A DNA stretch of 64,000 nt from Pseudolysobacter antarcticus (GCF_004168365.1 NZ_CP035704.1:992001-1056000); one strand, 5' to 3'; positions 11,382 through 20,359 are shown, counted from the stretch's first letter. Notes: a model not told the origin generated them from the sequence alone. Program-made: numbers and translations.

Positions 11382-12527
11382 ATGACAACGCACTGGAATA
11401 CCCGCTGGCAGATGGCGGCGCTCGGTATCGCTATCGTCACGGTGCTGTACCTGCTCGGCCCGGCGCTGACGCCGTTCGTGATCGCCGCGATCTTCGCTTA
11501 TCTGTTCAACCCGTTCGTGCATCTGTTGCAACGCTGGCGCGTGCCGCGCAGTCTCGCGGTGAGCATCGTGTTTGCGTTGATGGTGCTATTGCTGGTGGCT
11601 ATCCTGCTCGTGCTCGTGCCGTTCATGCAGAAGCAGATCGTTAGCTTCTACACGCAGTTGCCGCTATGGATCAACTGGGTGCACAAGAACGCCGCACCGT
11701 GGCTGCAGGAGCATTTCGACGTGAGCCTGGATTGGCCCGATAGTCAGCAACTGGTCGACATGCTCAAGGAACATTTGAGTCAGGCCGGCGGCATCGCCGC
11801 GGTGGTGATCGCCAAGGTTTCCAAATCCGGTTTTGCGCTGCTCGGCTGGATCGCAGATCTCGTGATTATTCCGGTCGTGGCGTTTTATCTGATGCGTGAC
11901 TGGGATGAACTGCTCGCACAGATTCGAGAGCTGATTCCGCGCTCGATCGAGCCGGTAGTGACCCAGCTCGCACGTGATTCCGATGATGTCCTCAGCGCGT
12001 TCATGCGCGGCCAGCTCAGCGTGATGATTGCACTCGGTGTGATCTATGCGCTGGGCCTGAAACTGGTTGGCATCGACGTCGGTCCGTTGATCGGGGTGAT
12101 CGCGGGTCTGATCAGTTTTGTGCCCTATCTCGGCAGCATCGTCGGCGTAGTCATGGGCGTGATCGCCGCACTCGTGCAATACGGTGACTGGCAACATGTA
12201 ATTTTGGTCGCCGGCGTTTTCGCAGTCGGCAACCTGCTTGAAAGCTATGTGCTGGTGCCGCGCTTGATCGGTCACAAGATTGGGCTGCATCCGGTTGCGG
12301 TGATTTTTGCAATTCTGGCAGGTGGGCAACTATTCGGTTTTGTCGGCGTGTTGCTGGCGCTGCCGGTGGCATCGGTGGTGATGGTGCTGCTGCGTTATTT
12401 GCACCAGCGTTATCACGCCAGTGAGCTTTATCGTGTTGAAACTCCGGGCGCGGAGGAAATCGGAATCGTCGTGGTCGAATCGATGGCGCATTCCGTCTCG
12501 GCCGAGCAGTCCGCAGGCAACGGATGA
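11382..12527 (+). CDS. AI-2E family transporter / PerM-like permease
   Basis: A 381-residue polytopic inner-membrane protein of the AI-2 exporter superfamily. Features are two N-terminal helices (ALGIAIVTVLYLLGPALTPF; VIAAIFAYLFNPFV), a soluble loop of about 100 residues, and a C-terminal helix bundle. The bundle holds the family segments FVPYLGSIVGVVMGVIAAL and VLVPRLIGHKIGLHPVAVIF. Members include the AI-2 exporter and Na+(Li+)/H+ antiporters, so the transported species is undetermined. The start at 11382 follows the preceding stop by 4 bases. The stop overlaps the hda start (ATGA), and the PerM-Hda pairing is conserved. Confidence 0.87.
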   Translation: MTTHWNTRWQMAALGIAIVTVLYLLGPALTPFVIAAIFAYLFNPFVHLLQRWRVPRSLAVSIVFALMVLLLVAILLVLVPFMQKQIVSFYTQLPLWINWVHKNAAPWLQEHFDVSLDWPDSQQLVDMLKEHLSQAGGIAAVVIAKVSKSGFALLGWIADLVIIPVVAFYLMRDWDELLAQIRELIPRSIEPVVTQLARDSDDVLSAFMRGQLSVMIALGVIYALGLKLVGIDVGPLIGVIAGLISFVPYLGSIVGVVMGVIAALVQYGDWQHVILVAGVFAVGNLLESYVLVPRLIGHKIGLHPVAVIFAILAGGQLFGFVGVLLALPVASVVMVLLRYLHQRYHASELYRVETPGAEEIGIVVVESMAHSVSAEQSAGNG

Positions 12528-13252
12528 ACGTGCAAAATTCTTCGGTATCGGCGCAGCTGCCACTGAATCTGCGCTGGCCCGGACAACAGCGTTTCGAGTA
12601 TTTTGTCGCGGGTGAAAATGCGGCCGCGCTGGATCTTTTGCGCCAAAGCGCGCAGGCGGAAAACTCGTCGTGGGTATTTCTTTCGGGCAGCGCCAGCACC
12701 GGCAAAACCCATTTGCTGATCGCCGCCTGCGCCGCTGCCGAAGTGGCTGGACACCGCGCCCAATATCTCGCGCTGGCGCGCCTGCCGACACCCGATGCGA
12801 ATGCCATTCGTGCACTCGGTGGCAGCGATCTCTTGTGCATCGACGATATCCAGTCAATTGCCGGTCAGCGCGAGGCGGAGCATGCGCTGTTCGACCTCTA
12901 CAACCGCTGTCGTGCTGAACAGGCCACGTTGATATTCGCGGCCAATGCCGGGCCGGCGCAAATCGGTCTGCAATTGCCGGATCTGGTTTCGCGCTTGTCG
13001 AGCTGCACCCAGGCGTTGCTGAAACCGTTGTCGGATGACGATCGCCGCGAAGTCCTGCGCCAGCGTGCCGCCACGCGTGGGCTGACGCTGGAAGATACCG
13101 TGCTGGATTATTTGTTCGTGCATCAGGCGCGCGATCTCGGCAGCCTGACCACATTGCTTGATCGGCTTGATCGTGAATCGCTCGCGGCGCAACGTCGCAT
13201 CACCTTGCCGTTTCTGCGCAAGCTGCTGGAGCGTGATCCGGCGCAAGAGTGA
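12524..13252 (+). CDS. hda: DnaA regulatory inactivator Hda
   Basis: Hda is a DnaA-like AAA+ protein that, bound to the DNA clamp, stimulates DnaA-ATP hydrolysis and prevents re-initiation. The N-terminus carries AQLPLNLR, which fits the clamp-binding motif (QL-x-L-P-L type). The P-loop appears as SGSASTGKTH at about residue 54, Walker B as LLCIDDIQSIAG at about 103, and a sensor region as LIFAANAGP at about 137. The P-loop is slightly altered from the canonical GxxGxGKT, as is usual in Hda. There is no C-terminal DNA-binding domain, which separates it from DnaA. Length is 242 residues. Confidence 0.94.
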   Translation: MNVQNSSVSAQLPLNLRWPGQQRFEYFVAGENAAALDLLRQSAQAENSSWVFLSGSASTGKTHLLIAACAAAEVAGHRAQYLALARLPTPDANAIRALGGSDLLCIDDIQSIAGQREAEHALFDLYNRCRAEQATLIFAANAGPAQIGLQLPDLVSRLSSCTQALLKPLSDDDRREVLRQRAATRGLTLEDTVLDYLFVHQARDLGSLTTLLDRLDRESLAAQRRITLPFLRKLLERDPAQE

Positions 13253-13358
13253 GCGCGAAGGTTCACTCTTGGCGGATGCAAAAATACTGATCTGCGATTT
13301 GTAGGTGCTGATCAATGATGGCGGCACATCCGTGTGCCGCAGGATATTTCTTTTTCGC

Positions 13359-16124
13359 TTACTGGGTTTTCAGGCTGACATCGTCGAGCACGAACGAGGT
13401 TTGATCCTGCGCATCTTCAACGCCCTTGAAATAAATCTTCACGCTCTGGCCCTTGTACGCACTGACATCGAAACTCTTCTGTGCGTAGCCCGTGTTGGCG
13501 TTGAGGTTCGAATACGTCGCCAAGGTCGCCAGCACCGCGCCCGTGGTCGATTGCAGCTGCACCGTGAGCGTGTCGTAGACCTTGGTGGTCGAGGTTTCCG
13601 CGGTGTCGATATGCAACCAGAAGCTCAAGGTCGCGCTGCTCGCGGTTGACGGAATCGCCACGGTTTGCACGACCGTATCGGTGGTCGCGGTGCCGTAACC
13701 GTCGAGCCACGCCTTGTAGCTTCCCGCATGCGCGGCTTCGCCCGAATCGGTGCTGATCACGCCGGTTGTCGCCGTCCAACTCGTGGCGCCGGATTCGAAT
13801 CCACCGTTCAAGACGCGCTCGACCGGCGTGCTGGTCGCATTGCTGATCGTGAAGCTGACCGTGCTGCTGCTGCCGACGTTGTTCGCCGCATCGTAGGCTT
13901 TCGCGACTAGGGTATGGCTCGCGTTGCTCAGCGTGGTTGAATCGAGCGTAGTCGAATACGGCGATGTCGTATCGGTGACCTTGAGCGTGCCATCGATATA
14001 AAACTCGACCTTGCTCACGCCAACGTTGTCGCTCGCTGTGGCCGACAGCGTGATCGTGCCGCTCGTGCCAGACTCGCTCGCGCTGACCGTCGGTGGCGTG
14101 GTGTCGCCGCTCGTGGCGTTGTTGATCGAGAACGTCACCGTGCTGCTGGTGCCGATATTGTTCGCGGCGTCGTAGGCTTTCGCGACCAGACTGTGGCTGC
14201 CGTTGGCGAGCGTGGTCGAATCCAGCGTGCTCGAATACGGCGAGCTGGTATCGGTGGCCTTCAGTGCGCCGTCGACATACAGCTCGACCTTGCTCACGCC
14301 GACCGCATCACTCGCTGTGGCCGACAAGGTGATCGTGCCACTGCTGCCGGATTCCGAGGCGCTTACCGTGGGTGGCGTGGTATCACCGCCACCCGTGCCT
14401 TGCGTCACCCATACCGGTGCCGACCACAACGAATTGCCATCACTCTGCGTCACCTTGGCGTAGTAGAAATGCGCGCCGGTGGTCGGTGTGGTGGTGATCG
14501 TCGCGGTCGAGCCGAGCAGTGCCACTGTGCCGTTGCTGCCCGGTACGCCGGTGTAGATCTGCACCTGCGATGCAGTCTTGCCCGACGTGCTGGCGTAGTT
14601 CGCGGTCAAGGTGAGCGCACCGGCGTTGTTAAAACGATCGCCCATGATGTGGCCGCCGCTCGTGGTCAGGATCAGCTGCGCGGTCTTGTCCATCGTCGCA
14701 AATACATGGCGTGCGTTGACCGCATCGATGAAGCTTTGCAGGGTCAGTGTGGTGCCGGTTGGAATCAGGATGCCGGTGCGGTTGGTGTAACTCGCGCCCC
14801 AATTCGCGCAGTGGTTGTCCTGGTCCGTGCTGAAGGCGACGTGGTAACCCGCTTCCAGCGCCTTGTTGCAAGCGCCTTCATAGGTGCTGCGACTGGTTTC
14901 GGTTTCGGTGGTGTTGTGCGAGAACGCCGAGGAGTTGAGCACTTCGCACAACGCCATCACCTGATCGCCATCGGCGGTGTAGCCCAGCGCCGTGCTGCCG
15001 ACGACGAACTGGCCGCTGCTGGCCGGATGGTTGAACTGGCCGACCCAGCCGTTGGTTTTCATGAGCGTGTACAGGCCGGCGTAATCGCCTTTAGCGGTCA
15101 GGATGTCGCCGATCAATTGGCCGGAACTATTGGTTTCCCACTCCAGCAACTTCGGCGAATTGAATATATTCATGTGGCCGCCGTTGTTGATCACGCCCCA
15201 TTCCATGCCGTAGATCGCGAGGAAACCCGGGTGCGCCGCATTAAAGCTGCTCGCCGCGGTCAGGCCGGACTGATACAGGTTTTTCGCCGTGGTCGGATTG
15301 GCCGATGCATTGGTGCCGGTCGAGCCATCGAACAGATGGTTGTGCTCGGATGTCATGAGGATATCCAGGCCCTTGTTCAACGCGTAAGGATACGCATCGG
15401 CGGGGCCGTATTTGCCGGCCTGCGGATTCTGCGCATCGGTGCAGGTGCTGAGATCGCCACCGCCATCGCTATGATTGGTCTGGCTGTGCAGGTTGCCGAA
15501 ATACACGGTGTAGGGCAGGCCATCGGTGGCGGGCGCGGATTGTTGCAAGGTCGGTTGCGCCGGAGCTTTGTGCGAAGCGCTAGTTGGCAGCGCCGCGAAT
15601 TCCGGCATCACCGGTTTGGTCATGTTGCCGACCTGGATATCGAACGTCTGTTCGGCGACTTCATCCGGATTGATCTGCAGCGCTTGTTCGACACGCTGAT
15701 TCAACGGCGCGTAAGCGAAGCTGCGTTCGGTCAGCGGATTCAGCGCATACGCGCGCATGTGCACGTGATAAAAACCGTAGGCCAGCGACCCGTTTTGCGG
15801 ATCGCGTTCGGACCATGGCACGCGCTGCGACCCTTCGCCATTCACGATGCGCGATTCGCCGCGCAAGGTACGCACGGTGAAACCATCGTCATCGCTTATA
15901 TCGACGCGCCACGCCACCACGGTGCCATCGTCGGCACCCGGAAAACGGAACTGCAGATCGAACACGCGCGAATGATCGGCCGACGCGGTGTACGGCGCGT
16001 ACAGGCTGGCCTCGAATTCGTAATGATCCTGATAGTCCGTGGCGAACGCGGCGCCGGAGGAAACGGCGAGACCGAGCGCAATGGCGAGCGGCGAGAAATA
16101 ACGGTGGATCGAATTAAACTGCAT
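13359..16124 (-). CDS. Secreted PHP-type (CehA/McbA-like) metallohydrolase with tandem Ig-like repeats
   Basis: A 921-residue exported protein read from an ATG with a strong GGGAGGG ribosome site. Residues 1-29 are a signal peptide. Residues about 185-510 form a PHP-like metallohydrolase domain: YFGNLHSQTNHSDGGG with the first metal His, LMTSEHNHLFDG, VGQFNHPASSGQF, and AFSTDQDNHCANW. Then come two nearly identical 93-residue Ig-like domains starting DTTPPTVSASESG. A C-terminal carbohydrate-binding-like jellyroll starts VLNGGFESGATSW. The hydrolase may act on a phosphoester or glycan; the substrate is unknown. It is monocistronic between hda and murU. Confidence 0.82.
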   Translation of the reverse strand: MQFNSIHRYFSPLAIALGLAVSSGAAFATDYQDHYEFEASLYAPYTASADHSRVFDLQFRFPGADDGTVVAWRVDISDDDGFTVRTLRGESRIVNGEGSQRVPWSERDPQNGSLAYGFYHVHMRAYALNPLTERSFAYAPLNQRVEQALQINPDEVAEQTFDIQVGNMTKPVMPEFAALPTSASHKAPAQPTLQQSAPATDGLPYTVYFGNLHSQTNHSDGGGDLSTCTDAQNPQAGKYGPADAYPYALNKGLDILMTSEHNHLFDGSTGTNASANPTTAKNLYQSGLTAASSFNAAHPGFLAIYGMEWGVINNGGHMNIFNSPKLLEWETNSSGQLIGDILTAKGDYAGLYTLMKTNGWVGQFNHPASSGQFVVGSTALGYTADGDQVMALCEVLNSSAFSHNTTETETSRSTYEGACNKALEAGYHVAFSTDQDNHCANWGASYTNRTGILIPTGTTLTLQSFIDAVNARHVFATMDKTAQLILTTSGGHIMGDRFNNAGALTLTANYASTSGKTASQVQIYTGVPGSNGTVALLGSTATITTTPTTGAHFYYAKVTQSDGNSLWSAPVWVTQGTGGGDTTPPTVSASESGSSGTITLSATASDAVGVSKVELYVDGALKATDTSSPYSSTLDSTTLANGSHSLVAKAYDAANNIGTSSTVTFSINNATSGDTTPPTVSASESGTSGTITLSATASDNVGVSKVEFYIDGTLKVTDTTSPYSTTLDSTTLSNASHTLVAKAYDAANNVGSSSTVSFTISNATSTPVERVLNGGFESGATSWTATTGVISTDSGEAAHAGSYKAWLDGYGTATTDTVVQTVAIPSTASSATLSFWLHIDTAETSTTKVYDTLTVQLQSTTGAVLATLATYSNLNANTGYAQKSFDVSAYKGQSVKIYFKGVEDAQDQTSFVLDDVSLKTQ
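13827..14384 (-). repeat. Tandem 279-bp repeat encoding two Ig-like domains
   Basis: Two in-frame copies (14106-14384 and 13827-14105) encode 93 residues each, starting DTTPPTVSASESG and ending about NNATSG or SNATST. They differ at few positions, for example VELYVDG versus VEFYIDG. This indicates recent duplication or ongoing homogenisation inside the secreted hydrolase gene. Confidence 0.88.
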
Positions 16125-16237
16125 GAATACCCTCCCGAGCATAAATAGAAGTGAAGTCGATTATTTGACCGTATTTTTGTGGCACGACAATGACGACGGG
16201 CAATGCCGCCGTATAGGTGCGCTGAATTAAAAATCCC

Positions 16238-16918
16238 TCAGGACAGAATCGTCTCGAGTTCGGCAAGGCGCGTGGGGCTCCCCACATCCGTCCATTCGCC
16301 GCAATAATGTTCGCCGCTGATGTCCCCCCGGACCATCGCGCGGCGCAATATCGGTGCGAGCGGGAATCTACCTGCTGTTTGCGCGCTAAGCAATTCCGGA
16401 CGATAAACACCGATGCCGGCAAACGTTTGTTTTAATGAAATGCCGTCGTGCAGCAATCCGTCTGCCAGAGAAAAATCGCCGGATGGATTATGCGACGGAT
16501 TATCCACCATGATCAGATGTGCGAGTTTAGTCGGATTTTGCGGCAACGCAGAAAAATTAAAGTCGGTTAATATGTCGCCATTGACTGCGATAAATGGCGC
16601 ATTACCGAGCAGTGGCAAGGCATGCAACATGCCGCCACCGGTTTCCAGCGGCGTAGCGCCCTCGTAGCTGAAATGCAGACGCAAGCCCCAGCGACTGCCA
16701 TCGCCGAGTGCCGGCGCAAATTGTTCGGCCAGATACGAGGTATTGATCACGACGTCGCGCACGCCTGCGGCAGCGAGTTTTTCGAGGTGATATTCGATCA
16801 GTCGTTTGCCGCGTACATACAGCAACGGCTTGGGCGTGTGATCGGTCAGCGGACGCATGCGCTCGCCGCGTCCGGCAGCGAAAATCAGCGCATGCGTGAT
16901 GGGTTTTTTCGGACTCAT
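16238..16918 (-). CDS. murU: N-acetylmuramate alpha-1-phosphate uridylyltransferase MurU
   Basis: MurU makes UDP-MurNAc from MurNAc-1-phosphate in the anabolic cell-wall recycling route that bypasses MurA. The protein is a sugar-nucleotidyltransferase of 226 residues. The pyrophosphorylase signature AAGRGERMRPLTDHTPKPLL is at about residue 12, and TGGGMLHALPLLG and FIAVNGDILTDF follow. Its start overlaps the end of amgK by 4 bases. The amgK-murU order is that of the Pseudomonas recycling operon, which raises confidence over a generic nucleotidyltransferase call. Confidence 0.9.
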   Translation of the reverse strand: MSPKKPITHALIFAAGRGERMRPLTDHTPKPLLYVRGKRLIEYHLEKLAAAGVRDVVINTSYLAEQFAPALGDGSRWGLRLHFSYEGATPLETGGGMLHALPLLGNAPFIAVNGDILTDFNFSALPQNPTKLAHLIMVDNPSHNPSGDFSLADGLLHDGISLKQTFAGIGVYRPELLSAQTAGRFPLAPILRRAMVRGDISGEHYCGEWTDVGSPTRLAELETILS

Positions 16919-17943
16919 GTCGATGCCATGCTCGCATCGTTGCGCGGCTCGGTGATGTCGCGCACACCGATCGCGCGTTCGAGCAAAACCGCGAGTTCGC
17001 CGAGTTCTGGATAACGTTGCGCCACCGAAATCACGTAACGCAACACCAGCGGCAAATCCTTGAGGTAGCCCGGCTTGCCATCGCGATACCAGAGCCGGCA
17101 AAAAATGCCGAGCACCTTGATATGGCGCTGCAAACCGATCAGGTCGAACCAGCGCCGAAACTGTGCGCTGTCGGAATGTGTGATTCCCGCATGCGCCAGG
17201 CGCTGCCGGTAATCCTCTACCCAGACATCGATGCGCGCTTGCGGCCACGCGATATAACAGTCGCGCAAAAGTGAAGCCAAGTCATAAGTGATCGGGCCGC
17301 GCATCGCGCCCTGGAAATCGATGATGCCGGGATTGTTGGCGTTGGTAATCATCAGGTTGCGACTGTGGAAATCACGATGCATGAAAGCATGTGGCTGTGC
17401 CTGCGCTGAATTGATCAAGGTGCGAAACGCGAGTTCGATGATGTCCCATTCATCGCAGTTCAAGGCATGGCCGAGATGGCGTTGCAGGAACCACTGCGGC
17501 ATCAACTCCAGCTCCATCGTCAGCCACGCTTCGTTGAAAGGCGGCAACTGTTCGCTGGAAATTTTCGTCTGCATCGACAGCAACGCAGCCAGCGCATCGG
17601 CATAAAGTTGATCGACGGTTTTCTCATTGAGCTCGTCGAGGTATGGACGCGCGCCGAGGTCGCTGATCAGCAGAAATCCGCGCTCCAGATCCTGCGCGAA
17701 AACTTCTGGCGTATTCAAACCGGCGGAGCGCAGGCGTGTCGCGACATCGAGCCAGATCGGCGTGTTGAGTTTTTCGGTGGCAGGCGGCGCATCCATGACG
17801 ATGCGTGTCGGCGACCCGGCCACACTCAGGCGCAGATAACGACGAAAACTCGCATCGACGGACGCGCGTTCGAGTTGGTAATCGCTGCGCCCCAGGGTGG
17901 CCGTAAGCCATTCGCGCATCGCGTTTTCGCGGTCTGTCGACAT
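16915..17943 (-). CDS. amgK: N-acetylmuramate/N-acetylglucosamine kinase AmgK
   Basis: AmgK phosphorylates the anomeric carbon of MurNAc (and GlcNAc) released by recycling, feeding MurU. It is an aminoglycoside-phosphotransferase-fold kinase of 342 residues. The catalytic loop FMHRDFHSRNLMI is at about residue 187 and the metal-binding motif IIDFQGAMRGPITYDLASL at about 206. A nucleotide-loop-like FRRYLRL lies near residue 29. It is coupled to murU by a 4-base overlap. The pair gives the organism a fosfomycin-insensitive source of UDP-MurNAc. Confidence 0.9.
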   Translation of the reverse strand: MSTDRENAMREWLTATLGRSDYQLERASVDASFRRYLRLSVAGSPTRIVMDAPPATEKLNTPIWLDVATRLRSAGLNTPEVFAQDLERGFLLISDLGARPYLDELNEKTVDQLYADALAALLSMQTKISSEQLPPFNEAWLTMELELMPQWFLQRHLGHALNCDEWDIIELAFRTLINSAQAQPHAFMHRDFHSRNLMITNANNPGIIDFQGAMRGPITYDLASLLRDCYIAWPQARIDVWVEDYRQRLAHAGITHSDSAQFRRWFDLIGLQRHIKVLGIFCRLWYRDGKPGYLKDLPLVLRYVISVAQRYPELGELAVLLERAIGVRDITEPRNDASMAST

Positions 17944-18074
17944 ACTGTGATTCGCGGCAAAGATTCTGCGCGCAGTCTATCAGTGTGACATGTTGTGGCC
18001 AGCTTTTCGACACGGAACATGTTGCGGAGAATGCAGAACTGCATGCGCTGCGTTGCGCATCGCGGCGCAAAATA

Positions 18075-18089
18075 GTACCATTTTGGTAC
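18075..18089. promoter_or_regulatory. Candidate operator of the suf regulator (perfect palindrome)
   Basis: GTACCA-TTT-TGGTAC is a perfect 6-base inverted repeat with a 3-base spacer, 17 bases before the Rrf2 gene start. A plausible promoter (TTGCGC, 17 bases, TACCAT) would place the palindrome across the -10 region, which suits repression. Assignment to the adjacent Rrf2 protein is inference. Confidence 0.6.
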
Positions 18090-18106
18090 ATTATCGAGTA
18101 GCCAGC

Positions 18107-18550
18107 ATGTTACGCGTCAGCAAACTCACCGATTACGCCACCGTGGTCATGGCCAGTCTGGCCGAAGATCCTACCGCCGTGCACAGCGCTTTCGCGCTGG
18201 CCGAGCGTGCGCGTCTGGAGTTGCCGACGGTAAGCAAGCTACTCAAGCAATTGTCGCAAGCCGGCCTTGTGGATTCGTTTCGCGGCGTCAACGGCGGTTA
18301 TCGTCTGGCGCGCGCGGCCGAGCAAATCAGTCTGGCAGAAATCCTCGTCGCGATCGAAGGCCCGTTTGGCATGACCGAATGCAGTGCGCACAGCGGCAGT
18401 TGCACACGCGAGTCGCATTGCGGCGTGCGTGGCAACTGGCGCCGCATCAGCGATGTGATTGAAGCAGCGCTGAAAAACGTCAGCCTCGCCGATATGCTTC
18501 AGCCGTCTAAACGGCCAAAATCGCCAGCGCTGCATGTAGCGCTGGCCTGA
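18107..18550 (+). CDS. SUF system Rrf2-family Fe-S assembly transcriptional regulator
   Basis: A 147-residue Rrf2 winged-helix regulator heading the suf operon. The N-terminal HTH reads LRVSKLTDYATVVMASLAED, then ELPTVSKLLKQLSQAGLVDS, with the wing SFRGVNGGYRLAR. Three cysteines that could bind an Fe-S cluster follow in ECSAHSGSC and TRESHC (spacing C-x6-C-x5-C). The likely role is to sense Fe-S status and repress suf when clusters are plentiful, as shown for related Rrf2 regulators. It is probably autoregulated through the palindrome just upstream. The gene lies next to sufB. Confidence 0.9.
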   Translation: MLRVSKLTDYATVVMASLAEDPTAVHSAFALAERARLELPTVSKLLKQLSQAGLVDSFRGVNGGYRLARAAEQISLAEILVAIEGPFGMTECSAHSGSCTRESHCGVRGNWRRISDVIEAALKNVSLADMLQPSKRPKSPALHVALA

Positions 18551-18562
18551 GTGAACGAGACA

Positions 18563-20005
18563 ATGGCAACCGAACTTACCGAAGTCGAAGCACTGGTCAG
18601 CAATCGTCGCTACGAGCACGGTTTTGTCAGCGACATCGCCACCGACATCGTGCCGCCGGGTCTCAGCGAAGACACCGTGCGCCTGATCTCGGCGAAAAAG
18701 AACGAGCCCGAATGGCTCACCGAGTGGCGCCTAAAAGCCTATCGCCACTGGCTCACGATGACACCGCCGGAATGGGCCAAGCTCGAAATCGCGCCGATCG
18801 ATTTTCAGTCGATCAGCTATTTTGCTGCGCCGAAGGAAGGCCCAAAATCGCTGGCCGATGTCGATCCGAAACTGCTCGAAGTCTACGACAAGCTGGGCGT
18901 GCCACTGCATGAACGCGCGCGTCTCGCCGGTGTAGCGGTCGATGCGGTGTTTGATTCGGTATCCGTCGGCACGACGTTCCGCAAGGAGCTCGCCGAAGCC
19001 GGCGTGATTTTCAGTTCGTTCTCCGAAGCGGTGAAAGAACATCCCGAACTTATCAAGCAATATCTCGGCAGTGTGGTGCCGCATACCGACAATTATTTCG
19101 CCGCGTTGAATTCCGCAGTGTTCTCGGATGGCAGCTTCGTATTCATCCCGAAGGGCGTGCGTTGCCCGATGGAACTCAGCACGTATTTCCGCATCAACGC
19201 GCTGAATACCGGCCAATTCGAGCGCACGCTGATTATTGCCGAGGAAGGCAGTCAGGTTTCGTATCTTGAAGGTTGCACCGCGCCGATGCGCGATGAAAAT
19301 CAATTGCACGCGGCGGTGGTCGAATTGGTGGCGCTGGACAATGCCAATATCAAATATTCGACGGTGCAAAATTGGTATCCGGGCGACGAGAACGGCGTTG
19401 GCGGCATTTTCAATTTCGTCACCAAACGCGGCGCATGTCGTGGTTATCGCAGCAAGATTTCGTGGACCCAGGTTGAAACCGGCTCGGCGATCACGTGGAA
19501 ATATCCGAGCTGCGTATTGTTCGGCGAGGAATCGGTCGGCGAGTTTTATTCGGTTGCGCTCACGCACCATCGCCAGCAGGCCGATACCGGCACCAAGATG
19601 ATCCACATCGGCAAGAATTCCAAAAGCAAGATCATCTCGAAAGGCATCTCCGCCGGGCACGGCCAGAACACCTATCGCGGCCTTGTGCGCGTGCAGCCGA
19701 CCGCCAGCGGTGCGCGCAACTACACGCAGTGCGACAGTCTGCTGATCGGCAAACATTGCGGCGCACATACCTTCCCGTATATCGAAGTAAAAAATCCGAC
19801 TGCGATCGTCGAACACGAAGCGACCGCATCGAAAATTTCCGACGACCAATTGTTCTACTGTCGTTCGCGCGGCATCAGCGCAGAAGACGCGGTATCGCTG
19901 ATCGTCGACGGCTTCTGCAAGGCGGTGTTCAAGGAGCTGCCGATGGAGTTTGCGGTGGAAGCGAAAAAGTTGCTGGAAGTGAGTCTGGAAGGCGCGGTGG
20001 GCTGA
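18563..20005 (+). CDS. sufB: Fe-S cluster assembly scaffold protein SufB
   Basis: SufB is the scaffold subunit of the SufBC2D complex, on which clusters form. The protein has 480 residues from the ATG at 18563 (a GTG at 18551 is an alternative). Diagnostic stretches are [20 protein letters not shown] at about residue 38, [19 protein letters not shown] at about 197, and [20 protein letters not shown] at about 270. The C-terminal core includes [19 protein letters not shown], and the cysteine in [20 protein letters not shown] matches the cluster-relevant region. It follows the regulator directly. Confidence 0.96.
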   Translation: MATELTEVEALVSNRRYEHGFVSDIATDIVPPGLSEDTVRLISAKKNEPEWLTEWRLKAYRHWLTMTPPEWAKLEIAPIDFQSISYFAAPKEGPKSLADVDPKLLEVYDKLGVPLHERARLAGVAVDAVFDSVSVGTTFRKELAEAGVIFSSFSEAVKEHPELIKQYLGSVVPHTDNYFAALNSAVFSDGSFVFIPKGVRCPMELSTYFRINALNTGQFERTLIIAEEGSQVSYLEGCTAPMRDENQLHAAVVELVALDNANIKYSTVQNWYPGDENGVGGIFNFVTKRGACRGYRSKISWTQVETGSAITWKYPSCVLFGEESVGEFYSVALTHHRQQADTGTKMIHIGKNSKSKIISKGISAGHGQNTYRGLVRVQPTASGARNYTQCDSLLIGKHCGAHTFPYIEVKNPTAIVEHEATASKISDDQLFYCRSRGISAEDAVSLIVDGFCKAVFKELPMEFAVEAKKLLEVSLEGAVG

Positions 20006-20030
20006 TCGACGTTGTGGAATGGAGCTGACG

Positions 20031-20264
20031 ATGACCTCATCCGAACCATTGGATTTGGCCGGCCTTTTTGCGGACGGCCCGATTGAGCGTGTTGCTGCGA
20101 AATATCGCTTCGGCGAAGAGCCGAGTGAGGTTGAACTATGGAGTCGGTTCAGTGCGGAGCAGCGTTTGGCGGCGCTCATCGCGCTGCGCGCGCGTCATCT
20201 GATGTGGAAATATGGCATTGAACCGAGACTTGAAAGAGTTCTTGCAATTACTCGACAAGCATGA
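20031..20264 (+). CDS. Small protein of unknown function, possibly the partner of the decayed gene downstream
   Basis: A 77-residue soluble protein lies inside the suf operon. A GGAG site 6 bases before the ATG at 20031 favours this start over 20019. The C-terminal part (AEQRLAALIALRARHLMWKY) is helical and basic. No family is recognised with certainty, but small helical ORFs like this often precede nucleotidyltransferase-like genes. It overlaps a truncated nucleotidyltransferase-like ORF starting at 20212 by 53 bases. That arrangement suggests a former two-gene cassette of toxin-antitoxin type, which is inference. It is unrelated to Fe-S assembly by any visible motif. Confidence 0.55.
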   Translation: MTSSEPLDLAGLFADGPIERVAAKYRFGEEPSEVELWSRFSAEQRLAALIALRARHLMWKYGIEPRLERVLAITRQA

Positions 20265-20356
20265 GGTCGCATTCATGCTGGTCGGCGCGCACGCATTTGA
20301 TGGATGTCGATGAATTCGAGCGCGCCGAACGCAACAAAATCAAGGAAAGTGGTTAA
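20212..20356 (+). pseudogene. Remnant of a nucleotidyltransferase-like gene between sufB and sufC
   Basis: An ATG at 20212 opens a 33-codon frame reading NRDLKEFLQLLDKHEVAFM, then LVGAHAF. This is the typical start of small nucleotidyltransferase-like (AbiEii/DUF6036-type) proteins, where a long domain should follow VGAHA. Here it stops at 20311. A second frame then reads LMDVDEFERAERNKIKESG to a stop at 20354, which looks like the C-terminal tail of such a protein. Most of the domain is missing and the two ends are out of frame. This looks like an internal deletion after insertion into the suf operon. Confidence 0.6.
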
Positions 20357-20359
20357 CTT

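Noticed and set aside
13780-13802. tRNA T-loop-like GATTCGAATCC
   Set aside because: It lies in the coding sequence of the PHP hydrolase, with no acceptor or anticodon stems around it.
13780-13830. GGFESG in the PHP hydrolase taken as a third DGFE-type tag
   Set aside because: It is the start of a carbohydrate-binding-like domain (NGGFESG), a common CBM opening, and not at a mature terminus.
14193-16148. 651-residue plus-strand ORF opposite the PHP hydrolase
   Set aside because: It is antisense to a gene with a signal peptide, clear motifs and a strong ribosome site. The translation is Arg/Ala/Gly-rich without domains; it is a GC-driven shadow.
18731-20179. 482-residue minus-strand ORF opposite sufB
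   Set aside because: Antisense to sufB, His/Arg-rich shadow without domains.
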